Source: Streptomyces sp. NBC_01707 (GTDB taxonomy: Bacteria; Actinomycetota; Actinomycetes; Streptomycetales; Streptomycetaceae). Taken from it: 64,000 nt of DNA. The DNA is taken from the NCBI RefSeq assembly GCF_041438805.1, contig NZ_CP109190.1:1240001-1304000 (forward strand). Reading direction: 5' to 3'. A program made the position numbers and the translations under genes. The stretch's first letter is position 1, and each line of letters starts with the position of its first letter. Positions 8,432 to 17,470 of this stretch are shown here, piece after piece. Under the pieces are notes generated by a model. The model was not told where the DNA came from and did no database searches. It worked only from the letters and a program-made list of their open reading frames with translations.

Positions 8432-8937
8432 GCTTACAGCCTGTGGCAGGGACGCGACGCGCACACGTCGAGCGCACCAGCGGGCCGGGACGGCACCACC
8501 CACCGATTGCGCTCCACTCCGAGTCCGTGGTGGTGCGGCCGGCAGGGCGCCCGGGGGCGTCAGGCCAGACCGTGCCCAGCCGAACGTCAGGAGTACGAAC
8601 CGCGTGCATATCTGCCGTCGAGTCCGTGACCCTGATCGTTCGCGGTTCGATGCCGACCCTCGGCCGGACTCGCGACCAGAGGGGAAGGGGCTCCTCGAAC
8701 AGCGCCGGTCGTTGACGTGGTGACCCGGCGAGATGCCAGACAAGCCGGACACAGGGCAGATGCCCAGCCCGGGAGGCTACCGATCAAGCCGATGATTGAC
8801 ATCGCAGGTGCGTCAATCGAACCGATCCAGGCGTTGGTGGTGAGACCGACCCCGCTGCCAAGCTGAGCGCTGTGGCCGATCTCCCACCCGAGCGGCCGTC
8901 ACTGGATCGGTCGGCATCATGCCGTTGAAGGAGCCCT
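8432..8937. other. Intergenic region upstream of carboxylesterase
   Basis: About 500 bases without a supported gene. The inverted repeat ATTGAC-11-GTCAAT at 8795-8817 lies about 120 bases before the esterase start and could be an operator or overlap a promoter. Confidence 0.45.
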
Positions 8938-10440
8938 GTGGATAAGCGCAAGACGAACGGCGGTTGGGTACAAGGCCATCGGCCTGTTCCTGATGTCATC
9001 TCCTTTCTCGGTATTCCTTACGCTGCTGCGCCGTTCGGGGGCAATCGGTTCAGGGAACCGCGTCCGGTCCAGGCATGGGAGGGTGTTCGGAAGTGCAAGG
9101 ATTTCGGCCCCATCGCCCCGCAGTCGGCAAGGCTGCCCGGAGCACCCGCCTGGTCGCCCGGCGACGAGGACATTCTCACGGTCAACATCTGGGCTCCGTC
9201 ATCCGACGGTGGCCCCATGCCGGTCCTCGTGTGGATCCACGGTGGCGCATACACCTTCGGGTCCTCCGCGCAGCCTGATTTCGACGGCACCGCACTGGCC
9301 CGAGCCGGTGTGATCGTGGTGACCTTCAACTACCGACTCGGCTTCGAAGGCTTCGGTCACCTTCCGCCCGGCACCGGGTCGCCGTATCCGGAGAATCGTG
9401 GCCTGCTCGACCAGATCGCCGCGCTGCGGTGGGTGCGTGACAACATCACCGCTTTCGGCGGCGATCCGGCAAACGTCACGCTGGCCGGGCAGTCTTCCGG
9501 GGCAGCCTCAGCCGCCTGTCTGATGGTGACGGAGCAGGCCCGCGGTCTGTTCCGGCGCGTGATAGCCCACAGCGTCGCGAGCCCTTGCCATTCGATCGAA
9601 CTCGCTGCCGAGACCACTCGGAAGGTCACCGAGGCAGCCGGCATCCCCTGCACGGCCGATGCCTTGGTGTCCGCCGCTCCGCACACGCTGGTCGCCGCCT
9701 CCGACCGGGTCGTCGACGACTACCGGCAGGACCCTTTCTCCGGGCACCGCCACTACGACCCCGTGATATACGGTCCCGTCGTCGGAGATGGCTTCCTGAC
9801 CAGCGACCCGTTGTCCGCGACGGCCGCCGGATGCGCCCGCGAGGTGGATCTGCTGGTCTGCCACACGACGCAGGAGTACCAGCTGCTCGATGCCGTCGGC
9901 AGCAGCGCGAAGGTCACCACCGACGACCAACTGGCACTTTTCGCAAAGGACTTCGACCTCCCCGACACCCTGGTGCCGGGCTACCGTGCACTGATGCCCC
10001 TTGCCCCCGTCCTCGACATCTACCTCGCGATCTTTGGTGACTTGCAATTCAGCGAGTACAGCACTCGGCTCGCCGAGCGGCACGCTCAATCCGGCGGACG
10101 GACCTTCCTGTCCCGCTTCGCCCGTCAGCGCAACGGTCCAGCAGGAGCGGTGTACGCCTGGCACTGCGCGGACGTCCCCTTCGCGTTCGGCAACCTCACT
10201 GCCAAGAGCGTCGAGTTCCTCATCAGCGGACCGCCGAGCGCCGAGGACCACCGACTGTCCCGCCGCATGCTGAACGCATGGGTCAGCTTCGCCACTACCG
10301 GCACCCCTGGCTGGCAGCCGATCAACGACTTGACCAGCAGCGTCCAGACCTGGGGCACGCCGGACGGCCCCTCCCAGTCGCGGGCCGCTGCGATCCGCGA
10401 GCTGTGGCAACGAGCCGACTTCCCACTCCTGCGGCCATGA
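8938..10440 (+). CDS. Type B carboxylesterase / para-nitrobenzyl esterase family
   Basis: 500 residues from the GTG at 8938, with AAGGAG upstream. Family marks appear in order: FLGIPYAAAPFGGNRF at the N terminus, the EDILTVNIW block, the oxyanion segment WIHGGAYTFGS, and the nucleophile elbow GQSSGAA with Ser186 (most relatives have GESAGA). Later comes a helical lid, and then the WHCADVPFAFGN segment around the catalytic His. The enzyme hydrolyses carboxylic esters. There is no signal peptide, so it is probably cytoplasmic. It is monocistronic; a bidirectional hairpin at 10754-10790 separates it from the convergent glycine-rich gene. Confidence 0.9.
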   Translation: MDKRKTNGGWVQGHRPVPDVISFLGIPYAAAPFGGNRFREPRPVQAWEGVRKCKDFGPIAPQSARLPGAPAWSPGDEDILTVNIWAPSSDGGPMPVLVWIHGGAYTFGSSAQPDFDGTALARAGVIVVTFNYRLGFEGFGHLPPGTGSPYPENRGLLDQIAALRWVRDNITAFGGDPANVTLAGQSSGAASAACLMVTEQARGLFRRVIAHSVASPCHSIELAAETTRKVTEAAGIPCTADALVSAAPHTLVAASDRVVDDYRQDPFSGHRHYDPVIYGPVVGDGFLTSDPLSATAAGCAREVDLLVCHTTQEYQLLDAVGSSAKVTTDDQLALFAKDFDLPDTLVPGYRALMPLAPVLDIYLAIFGDLQFSEYSTRLAERHAQSGGRTFLSRFARQRNGPAGAVYAWHCADVPFAFGNLTAKSVEFLISGPPSAEDHRLSRRMLNAWVSFATTGTPGWQPINDLTSSVQTWGTPDGPSQSRAAAIRELWQRADFPLLRP

Positions 10441-10753
10441 GACGGAAACTCCCCGACTCCGAGGTGGCGCCCCGGCCAGTGCCCGCCGCAGCCCGGCCCG
10501 TCGGACAACGCGTCCGAACGAGCGATGCCGGCCGATCGGGCAGCCCACAGGAACGGTCCCCGGGAATCGAGGTCGCAGGGCTGCGGCCGACCGGGTCCGC
10601 CTTGCCGCGACACGCGGGGAACTCGATGAACGCTTACGATGACGTGGAGGGTGTATGGGAGCTCCGGGCATGCGTCATGCACGTGTGCGACCGAATGGCT
10701 TCCCCGACATCCGTGCAAACGTGCATCCACCGTGGGGTGGTACCCCCCGCGCC
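10441..10753. other. Intergenic region after carboxylesterase
   Basis: About 310 bases with no supported gene, ending at the strong bidirectional hairpin at 10754-10790. Confidence 0.5.
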
Positions 10754-10790
10754 GGAAACCCCGGCCCGATTCCGACGGGCCGGGGTTTCC
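10754..10790. terminator. Strong bidirectional terminator hairpin (copy 1)
   Basis: A perfect 14-bp stem (GGAAACCCCGGCCC with GGGCCGGGGTTTCC) around a 9-base loop. It sits between the convergent esterase and the glycine-rich gene. On the minus strand it follows the stop at 10813 by 22 bases. An almost identical hairpin with the same loop recurs at 18493-18527 after the paralogous gene. Confidence 0.8.
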
Positions 10791-10812
10791 ATGTGATGAG
10801 CGGGTGGAGCTG

Positions 10813-11382
10813 TTACCACTTGTTGCCGTAGCCGTAGTGGTCCCTGACCACGCGGAAGCTGCCCACGACGCCGTTGCGGACCTTCACGCCACCGCGGACC
10901 TGGCGGGTGAAGACACCGTTGCTCGTGCTCCAGGGGCCGACAGTCGCGACCGGGGAACCGTTGTCGCAGGTCGCCCCACGGAAGAGCTCCAGAGTCCGGT
11001 GGCTGTCGTTACGGACGTTGAAGCTCCGCGAGCCCAGCCCGCTGACCACAGTGATGCAGCCCTCCTCCGAACGGGCGGAGTAAGAGCGCTCGTTGATGAA
11101 GATCCGGCCTTCGTACTTGTAGCCGTGGCCACCACCGTAGCCACCGCCACCCCCGTAGCCGCCTCCTTCATTGCCCTTCCCGCCCACGTTCCCGCCTTCG
11201 TTCCCGCCCTCGCCACCGAGCGGAGCCGCCGCAGGAGCACCCTGCTGGACGGCAGGCGCGGCCTGCTGGACGGACGGGGCAGCCTGGGGGGAACCGGCAG
11301 CCGAGGCATAGGTGATACCAGTAGTGGCGAGGACCGCGGCGCCCACAGCGGCGGCGGTCACGGCGACGGTACGCGTCGTCAT
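10813..11382 (-). CDS. Secreted glycine-rich protein with conserved C-terminal domain (paralogue A)
   Basis: 189 residues from the ATG at 11382, with AAGGGAGA upstream; the longer frame to 11604 is rejected because the signal peptide begins here. The signal reads MTTRTVAVTAAAVGAAVLATTG and cleavage is likely after TYASA. A Pro/Ala/Gln linker and a Gly/Tyr-rich low-complexity stretch follow. The last about 95 residues form a domain with EGRIFINERSYSA, EGCITVVSGLGS and CDNGSPVATVGP, containing two cysteines that could pair. Paralogue B at 18547-19254 shares signal, architecture and domain. The function is unknown; an extracellular structural or surface-modifying role is conceivable. Confidence 0.78.
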   Translation of the reverse strand: MTTRTVAVTAAAVGAAVLATTGITYASAAGSPQAAPSVQQAAPAVQQGAPAAAPLGGEGGNEGGNVGGKGNEGGGYGGGGGYGGGHGYKYEGRIFINERSYSARSEEGCITVVSGLGSRSFNVRNDSHRTLELFRGATCDNGSPVATVGPWSTSNGVFTRQVRGGVKVRNGVVGSFRVVRDHYGYGNKW

Positions 11383-12204
11383 GTCATTCTCCCTTGTCTC
11401 TGAGGGTCGGCCGGGCAACCGGCCTGTAATGAACGTACTTATGGGGTCTTTACCTGTCATGTCGGATGTGACGCCAGAGGGCCAACCGAGCGAACGCGCG
11501 GCCCGACTCGCACATTTGGGCAGACCTGACACCTCGTCAAAACATATGAAAATAGGCCTATATGACGTGCGACTAGGCCTTCTGGGTGACTTCATGACAC
11601 CCACTCACCCTCTCGGCAGCATGCCGCCGGATCCCAGCGGCCAAAGCCACGCGTCACCTCCTTGAACGAGCGTCACCGAGATTCACTCCTGCCGTCCTGG
11701 CCGCCGCGGAGGCCGGACCGCACCCTGCTCGCAAACCGATACGGAACCGTCGGCACCACCACGGCCCACCCCGCCGACGAATCACTCACCAGCCCGACCT
11801 GACAATGCGGCCCCGGCACGGCCGCCGGCAGGCGCCCGGCAGATCCGTAGCGCATGGGGGGGGTGACACCACACCGATGTCGTCGGGACCGTCACCGTCC
11901 GGCGACGGCCACTGACATGGCGGCATCGCGGCATGGCGGCATGCTCCAGCAGAACGGCGAAACGCCGACCTCCGTCGACCGGCCTGGCGAAAGGCTGCAC
12001 GTACCCCAGCGGTCCGGAACGCGGAAGGGGAGCTGCGTACGCATCACCTGTTGGCGGATCAGCCCATGGAGGAGCCTGAAATCGAGGCCGCCGTCCCGGA
12101 CACGGACCCGTTCGTGATCCGCAACGTCACTTCGGTCAGGGAGTCACCGCGGCGGTGACCCCTGGCTCCGGCTAAGGACCGTACGAGGTGGAATCCCTGA
12201 TCAG
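11383..12204. other. Long intergenic region between glycine-rich gene A and tRNA-Trp
   Basis: The first about 240 bases resemble the DNA upstream of paralogue B: shared words include GAACGTACT, CAGAGGGCC, CTGACA and CTCGGCAGCATG/TGTCGGCAGCATG. This part probably holds the promoter and a conserved leader. The rest has no convincing gene. A hairpin GTCACCG-CGG-CGGTGAC at 12143-12159 lies just past the tRNA 3' end on the minus strand and may terminate it. Confidence 0.5.
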
Positions 12205-12281
12205 TGGCAGGGGTGGCAGGAATCGAACCTGCGGCATCCGGTTTTGGAGACCGGCGCTCTGGCCATCTGAGCTACACCCCT
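12205..12281 (-). tRNA. tRNA-Trp (anticodon CCA), 3' CCA encoded
   Basis: On the minus strand the acceptor strands AGGGGTG and CACCCCT pair fully. The anticodon stem CCGGT/ACCGG encloses the loop CTCCAAA with anticodon CCA. The T-arm GCAGG-TTCGATT-CCTGC is canonical. Discriminator G and an encoded CCA end follow (12205-12208). All cloverleaf elements are intact, so it should be functional. It is not next to secE-nusG, the usual neighbour of tRNA-Trp in streptomycetes as I recall it, so it may be an additional copy. Confidence 0.95.
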
Positions 12282-12605
12282 TCGACACATGCAGCTTGCC
12301 ACGCGCGGCGAACCCTGATCCACAGATTTTCGCGGCCGGTCGCGACGGCGACCGCTGCTCGACAACCAGTAGCCCGGCGCGCCCGATCCGTGCCGCTGCT
12401 CGCTGCCGACGCTCCGAAGCCCGGGCTTACGCCCGGTTCCGGCCGACTCCCACCTCCACGTGTGGTCAAGGGAGCTGACTGCGACTCACCCTCTTCACTC
12501 CGCTGCCCCGCCCTCCTCACCCGGTTGGACGGCGCGGCCGGGCTCAACAGCACGGATACGTGAACGCTGAGGTGCTCCAGGCACCTCAAGGGAAGCGAGA
12601 ACGGC
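12282..12605. other. Intergenic region upstream of alpha/beta hydrolase
   Basis: About 320 bases holding the promoters of tRNA-Trp (minus) and the hydrolase (plus). No gene is supported. Confidence 0.5.
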
Positions 12606-13565
12606 ATGACCCCATTGGCGATCTTCGGCCCACGGCATCGAATACTGCGTGCACACGTCACCGTGGCCGGATGTGCCCTTGCCCTGTGCATGGCCTCGGC
12701 GGCCCCCGCGGATGGCGACACTTCGGGTGCGAAACCCACCGTGGTCCTGGTGCACGGGGCGTTCGTGGACGGCTCCAGCTGGGACGGGGTCATCGCGCGG
12801 CTCGAGCGCAGCGGATACACCGTCATCGCGCCCGCCAACCCACTGCGCGGCCTGTACCACGACTCCACCCATATCGCCTCGGTACTGGACAGCATCAAGG
12901 GCCCGGTCGTGCTGGTGGGTCATTCCTACGGGGGCGCCGTGATCAGCTCCGCCGCGGCCGACAAACCCCAGGTGACGTCGTTGGTGTATGTGTCGGCCCT
13001 GATGCCCGATGTGGGCGAGAGCGGCATGTCCCTGGCCGCGCGGTTCCCCAGCGGACTGGGCACCGCCACCAGGTCCGTCCCGTACCGGGAGAACGGCCGG
13101 AGCGGGACCGACCTGTACCTCAAGCACGACAAGATCCACCAGGTCTTCGCAGCCGACCTGCCGGGGAGCGAGGTCAATCTGCTGGGGGTCACCCAGCGAC
13201 CTGTCGCCACGACTGCCTTCTCCGAGAAGGCCAAGGTCGCGGCGTGGAAGGCCATCCCGTCCTGGGCACTCGTCGGCCGGCAGGACAAGACCATCAACCC
13301 GGATCAGGAACGCTTCCAGGCGAAACGCGCCGGTGCGCACACGGTGGAGATCAACTCCTCGCATGTGTCCTTGATCGCCCACCCCGAGGCGGTCACCAAC
13401 CTGATCCTGAAGGCGGCTGCGGGTTCCTCCTCCGCCCAACCGTCCTTGGCGACCACCGGGTCCGTGCACGACGCCCGCGTCGAGGCCGGCATCGCCGGGG
13501 CGTCCCTGGTCGTCGGCACAGGAGCCGTCCTCCTCGGCCGCCGGCTGCGACGCCGTCTCCCCTGA
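12606..13565 (+). CDS. Secreted alpha/beta hydrolase with LAxTG sortase signal
   Basis: 319 residues from the ATG at 12606 behind AAGGGAAG. A signal peptide (about residues 15-38) precedes the hydrolase core TVVLVHGAFVDGSSWDGVI. The nucleophile elbow is GHSYGG with Ser107, and the late segment NSSHVSLI supplies the catalytic His. The core resembles the AB hydrolase_6 or salicylate-esterase-like proteins. The C terminus has LATTG at residues 281-285, then a hydrophobic span and RRLRRRLP: a class E sortase (LAxTG) sorting signal. The enzyme is therefore probably linked to the cell wall. The substrate is unknown. No sortase gene is in the window. Confidence 0.85.
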   Translation: MTPLAIFGPRHRILRAHVTVAGCALALCMASAAPADGDTSGAKPTVVLVHGAFVDGSSWDGVIARLERSGYTVIAPANPLRGLYHDSTHIASVLDSIKGPVVLVGHSYGGAVISSAAADKPQVTSLVYVSALMPDVGESGMSLAARFPSGLGTATRSVPYRENGRSGTDLYLKHDKIHQVFAADLPGSEVNLLGVTQRPVATTAFSEKAKVAAWKAIPSWALVGRQDKTINPDQERFQAKRAGAHTVEINSSHVSLIAHPEAVTNLILKAAAGSSSAQPSLATTGSVHDARVEAGIAGASLVVGTGAVLLGRRLRRRLP

Positions 13566-13803
13566 CGGCGGGCCGTGTCCGTGCACCACCTGACGGGCGG
13601 CTTACGGCGGCCCGAAGTCACGGAGGCGATCTCCCAGGGGCCACGGTGCCTCAGGACGTCCGGCGCGGGTGCTGGATGCCCTGCAAGCAGAAGTGCCCGG
13701 TATCGCGTGCCTGGCCGGCTCGCGCACGCCGCCTTGCAGGCATCGGCGTCACGGGACGCAGATCGCCCGCGAGGCGACGCATCCGCGGTGGCAGCAGCGA
13801 GAG

Positions 13804-15588
13804 TCAGAGATCGAGGATGAGATCCGTGGGTGGCTGTGAACAGCAGATGAGCGCGTTGCCCTCGGCCGGAAGGTCGATGGGGTCGGGAGAGTAGTCGACA
13901 CGGCCGGAGACGACTGCGGTCTCACAGGTGTGACAGACACCGGTGCGGCACGACCACTGCACGGGGACGTCGCATGCCTCGGCGAGTTCCAGAAGTGTGC
14001 CGTAGCCGGCGTCCCATGAAACGGTCAGACCGCTGCGGGCGAATGAGACGGAGGGGCCGGTGCTCGGCCCGGGTGGATGTGCGGGCAGATGCGGGGCCGG
14101 CGCATCGGTCGGAACCACTCCGGGCGTAATCGCGGTGACCGATCCGAAGGTCTCCGTGTGGATCCGTGCAGGGTCCAGGCCGCAGTCGACGAGTGCTTTC
14201 GTCATGTCGTCCATGAACGCCACCGGACCACAGACGTAGGCGTTCGCGTCCGGGGGGAACGCAAGGTCCTCGAGCAGCTGAGCGGTGAGCCGGCCGGTGG
14301 AGGTGTAGTCGTCGCCGGGACGGTCGTCGTCGCGCGGGCGGCTGTACGAGACATGCCGTCGACCGGACGGAAGGCTGGACAGCAGGGTGCGTGCTTCGTG
14401 GGCGAAAGGATGCTCCGTGCCGTCCCGTGCTCCGTGGACCCACCACACCGGGCGGGGATCGAGGCTGTCGGCCAGTGCATGGAGCATGGCGAGCACCGGC
14501 GTGGCCCCGACGCCGGCGGAGACCAGCACAATGGGTGCCTCGTCCTCGGCGAGGGTGAATGTGCCTCGTGGGGCAGCCACATCCAGGACGTCGTCGACCG
14601 CCACGTGTCGATGCAAGTAACTGCTGGCCAGGCCATGGGGTTCCTGTTTGACGCTGATCCGGTACTGCGCGTCTCCGGGGCGACCGGACAGGGAATAGCT
14701 GCGAATGACCGGCCCGCTCTGCGGATCGGGGCGCATCCGGACTGTGACGAACTGGCCGGGCAGCGGCACGGGAAGCGGACTGCCGTCGGTCGCCGCGAGG
14801 GAGAGCGAGAAGATGCTCGTGCTCTCCCGAGCGATGTCCGTGACCACCAGGGGACGGAAGCCCGGCCAGGCCGGCGGCGGGCTGGTCGCGGCGGACGTCA
14901 GGCCCGTATTGCCTCCCGTACCGCCTGTCGACCAGCCTTTCGAGTCGTAGTCGTCCAGAAGCGACTGCATGGACGTCTTCCAGCCGGGGCTGAGCGCGGG
15001 AATGCGGAGCGCCCGTTCCACCTGGGAACGCGAGCGCCCAGGTTTGTAGAGGACGGCGTCGATCTCCGCGACGGTCATGGCTTCCGGCCCCGTGGAGACT
15101 TTGACGATCTCGTCTCCGGCCTGGACGGTTCCCTCGGCCAGCACCTTGAAGTAGAAACCTGGGCGTCCATGGGCGACCAGCAGGGCGGGCATCTGCGGTT
15201 CGTCCATGCGAAGGCCCACGCGGTAGCACGTCACCCGGGGCTGCGTCACTTCGAACAGCGCATCGCCGATGCGGTACCGGTCGCCGATGCAGACTTCGTC
15301 GTCAGGCAGGCCGTCCACGGTGAAGTTCTCACCGAACTGGCCATGAGTGAAATCGTCGCGGTGCAGGTGCTTCCGCCAGTGCCGATAGGAGTCCACCTGG
15401 TACACCAGCACTGCCCGGTTCGGACCGCCGTGACCGGCGAGGTCACCCTGGCCGTCTCCGTCGATGTTCAGTTTCCTGACCATCCGCGGCCCCGTGACCG
15501 GCTGCTTCCACACACCCGTATGCGTCACTCGGCCCTTCCACGGAACATCCCGGGGCATCCCGACATTCACGGCGATGAGCGTGGCCAT
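13804..15588 (-). CDS. MOSC domain fused to FAD/NAD(P)H ferredoxin-type reductase with 2Fe-2S domain
   Basis: 594 residues from the ATG at 15588. Residues 1-220 form a MOSC domain with GDGQGDLAGHGGPNRAVLVY and FGENFTVDGL, followed by an YiiM-like tail. Residues about 245-480 form a ferredoxin-NADP reductase-like module: RSYSLSG for FAD, VSAGVGATPVLAMLH for the nucleotide, and NAYVCGPVAFMDD. The C-terminal about 85 residues are a plant-type ferredoxin with CRTGVCHTC (CX4CX2C) and a fourth Cys in LICCSQP. MOSC proteins move sulfur or reduce N-hydroxylated compounds together with molybdenum cofactor; the fusion brings its own electron chain. The exact substrate is unknown. It is monocistronic. 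Confidence 0.92.
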   Translation of the reverse strand: MATLIAVNVGMPRDVPWKGRVTHTGVWKQPVTGPRMVRKLNIDGDGQGDLAGHGGPNRAVLVYQVDSYRHWRKHLHRDDFTHGQFGENFTVDGLPDDEVCIGDRYRIGDALFEVTQPRVTCYRVGLRMDEPQMPALLVAHGRPGFYFKVLAEGTVQAGDEIVKVSTGPEAMTVAEIDAVLYKPGRSRSQVERALRIPALSPGWKTSMQSLLDDYDSKGWSTGGTGGNTGLTSAATSPPPAWPGFRPLVVTDIARESTSIFSLSLAATDGSPLPVPLPGQFVTVRMRPDPQSGPVIRSYSLSGRPGDAQYRISVKQEPHGLASSYLHRHVAVDDVLDVAAPRGTFTLAEDEAPIVLVSAGVGATPVLAMLHALADSLDPRPVWWVHGARDGTEHPFAHEARTLLSSLPSGRRHVSYSRPRDDDRPGDDYTSTGRLTAQLLEDLAFPPDANAYVCGPVAFMDDMTKALVDCGLDPARIHTETFGSVTAITPGVVPTDAPAPHLPAHPPGPSTGPSVSFARSGLTVSWDAGYGTLLELAEACDVPVQWSCRTGVCHTCETAVVSGRVDYSPDPIDLPAEGNALICCSQPPTDLILDL

Positions 15589-16039
15589 CGGTGCATCTCC
15601 CTGGTCGAGCGGACCATCCCCACCGAGCCCACGCTAATACGCGGACTTTCGATGGTGAGTCAGGACACGTGAGGCAACGCCATGCGCTCAGGTCCTTTTG
15701 GCCGCCAGGCATCCGTGGTGGCGGTGAAGCCCGGTTTCGCTCTCAGGAGCCGGTGGCCGCAGGGGGTCTCACTCGGCTGGAAGTCAGGGTGGAACTCTCC
15801 GCCCCACGTATCCGCGGCGGAGACCTGACCCTTACTCGTCGTCTCCTGCGAGGGGACAGATGCGCCCACGTGTCGTAGTCACCCGGGGAAGTCCGCCGGT
15901 GCGGAACAAACATGATGCGCAGTCGGCAGGCACGGGCGGCTGCCAGGACTTGGCGCATGTGATCGAGGAGACGTCGAGCCGATCGGGACACGCCATCGCC
16001 ATGGTGGAAGGGCCCCTCCGGCTGGCACGATGACGACCC
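15589..16039. other. Intergenic region with a decayed isochorismatase-like fragment
   Basis: About 450 bases between divergent genes. The only recognisable coding trace is the minus-strand fragment at 15850-15990. The remaining sequence shows no gene. Confidence 0.45.
15850..15990 (-). pseudogene. Remnant of isochorismatase-like cysteine hydrolase
   Basis: The minus-strand frame reads LLDHMRQVLAAARACRLRI, then MFVPHRRTSPGDYDTWAHLSP. It resembles the segment after the first helix of isochorismatase-family hydrolases (typically VLxAARAxGxxVxxxPHHRxxPGDYxxW). The upstream start with the catalytic Asp and the downstream Cys region are missing, and the frame runs into Arg-rich nonsense on both sides. 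I read it as the relic of a deleted gene; similarity is judged by eye. Confidence 0.4.
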
Positions 16040-16765
16040 ATGAATGATCAAGCCACCCCGGTCGCCCGAGCTCTCCGCCTGATCACGAACCGATACCCGC
16101 ACGCGCTGGGGGCCGTACTCGGCGGCTCAGCCGCCCGAGGCCGCGCAACTCCGACCAGCGATCTGGATGTGGCGGTCCTCCTTCCGGACTCGGACATCAG
16201 CCGCCGTGAAGTGATACGCCACGACGGCCGCTTGGCCGAGCTGTTCCTGCACACCCTCGCGGACGTGCCTGCGGCCTTCGAGCGGGACAGGACCAACCGC
16301 CGGGGGACAGTCTTCTTCATCTATGACCAGGGCGTGTCCCTGATGGATCCTCACGGCCATGTGTCCCGTACACAGGGACAGGCCCGAGCGGTTCTCGCGG
16401 CCGGCCCTCCGGCGCTCACCCCCACCGAGTGGGAGCGAGGCCGCTATGTCCTCACCTGCTTCATGGACGATCTGATCGACATCCGGCCGGCCGACCGGTA
16501 CGAGCAGCTGTCCCTTGCCGATTTCACTCTCCGTGAGGCGGCGCACCTTCTCACCGCGTACCACCATGCCTGGACCGGCATCGGCAAGTGGCTGCCCCGC
16601 AGACTGCTCGGCGCAGATCCGGCCCTGGGCAGAGCTCTGCTGGATGGCCATCGGACCGTGGCCGAACACAGCAACCCAGCGCCGTTGGCAGCGGCGGCCG
16701 CGCAGGTGCTCAACCTGCTCGGCGGTCCGCTGCGGGACGGGTACACCCAGCACGGGTGGGCTTGA
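16040..16765 (+). CDS. Nucleotidyltransferase-domain protein (MNT-like)
   Basis: 241 residues. The N-terminal nucleotidyltransferase fold has GGSAARGRATPTSDLDVAV, with Gly29-Ser30 and the metal-binding pair Asp41/Asp43. The C-terminal half is helical (DFTLREAAHLLTAYHHAWTG) and resembles the HEPN or substrate-binding helices that follow such domains. MNT proteins add nucleotides or AMP to proteins, RNA or antibiotics, and often pair with a HEPN toxin. Here both halves are in one chain and no separate HEPN gene is adjacent. It could be an antibiotic nucleotidyltransferase relative or a fused MNT-HEPN; the sequence alone does not settle this. Confidence 0.75.
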   Translation: MNDQATPVARALRLITNRYPHALGAVLGGSAARGRATPTSDLDVAVLLPDSDISRREVIRHDGRLAELFLHTLADVPAAFERDRTNRRGTVFFIYDQGVSLMDPHGHVSRTQGQARAVLAAGPPALTPTEWERGRYVLTCFMDDLIDIRPADRYEQLSLADFTLREAAHLLTAYHHAWTGIGKWLPRRLLGADPALGRALLDGHRTVAEHSNPAPLAAAAAQVLNLLGGPLRDGYTQHGWA

Positions 16766-17470
16766 ACGCTGTCCCAGTTGCGGTGGCGTGTACGTAGTCG
16801 TGTGCCGCGATCACGGGTCTCCTGCCGGGAGCCGGCCCGTCGAGCTGTCGATGGCTCGGGCGTCCGGAGCGAGGCGGGGAAATCCGTGATCGATACCGAG
16901 AGGGACTTCGGACTGCTCAGCCCAAGTCCAGTGCCTGCGACGCCGCGGCGGCCGGGCTCGACCTCAGCACGTGGAACCGGCGCAAGTTCAGAGGACTGCG
17001 ACGAGGGCGCATGAACGTCTCATGACGCCGCTGCTGGAGCGAACCGATCGGGCGGGCATCGATGCGCAGGGTCGAGCGCCCGTCAGCCGTCCGCGGCTTA
17101 CCCGTTCAGCTCAAGTACCGGCCCTGTCAGCGCCGCTCCTACGGGCCGCCAGGGCAGCGTGGAGATGGAGCCCGTCCGGGAGCGCTTCGCACGTCGACCG
17201 GACGGGCCGCCACATCCGGGCTGCAGGGGTCAGATCCCGCGCAGCACGTCCGGCATCTGCCGGAGAAGCCGTAGTCAGCACCGGAGATGCGCTCGTACCT
17301 CACAGTGGAGAAGACCCTCGCGTGACCTCGTCCATCACGCTTCGGCACGTCGCCCTCCGTGCGAGCAGTTCGCCCTCGCCGACCGGCCGGCGCGGCCGCG
17401 GACAGGGCGCCGCCTGCCGCGACCGACGGCCGGCTACTTCACCGATCGGCTCGGTCGCGTGGTCGGACGG
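16766..17470. other. Long intergenic region between convergent genes
   Basis: About 700 bases. Several open frames exist, all Arg/Ser/Pro-rich and without ribosome binding sites. A short frame ending near 17024 (LSTWNRRKFRGLRRGRMNVS) could be a gene relic, but I cannot name a family. Confidence 0.45.

Noticed and set aside
9508..10671. 387-residue minus-strand frame opposite the carboxylesterase
   Set aside because: The esterase has catalytic motifs in order; the opposite frame has none.
11854..12117. Small plus-strand frame before tRNA-Trp, with a nearby EPEIEAAVPDTDPFVIRN frame
   Set aside because: Could be a short peptide, but there is no clear start or family; left as intergenic.
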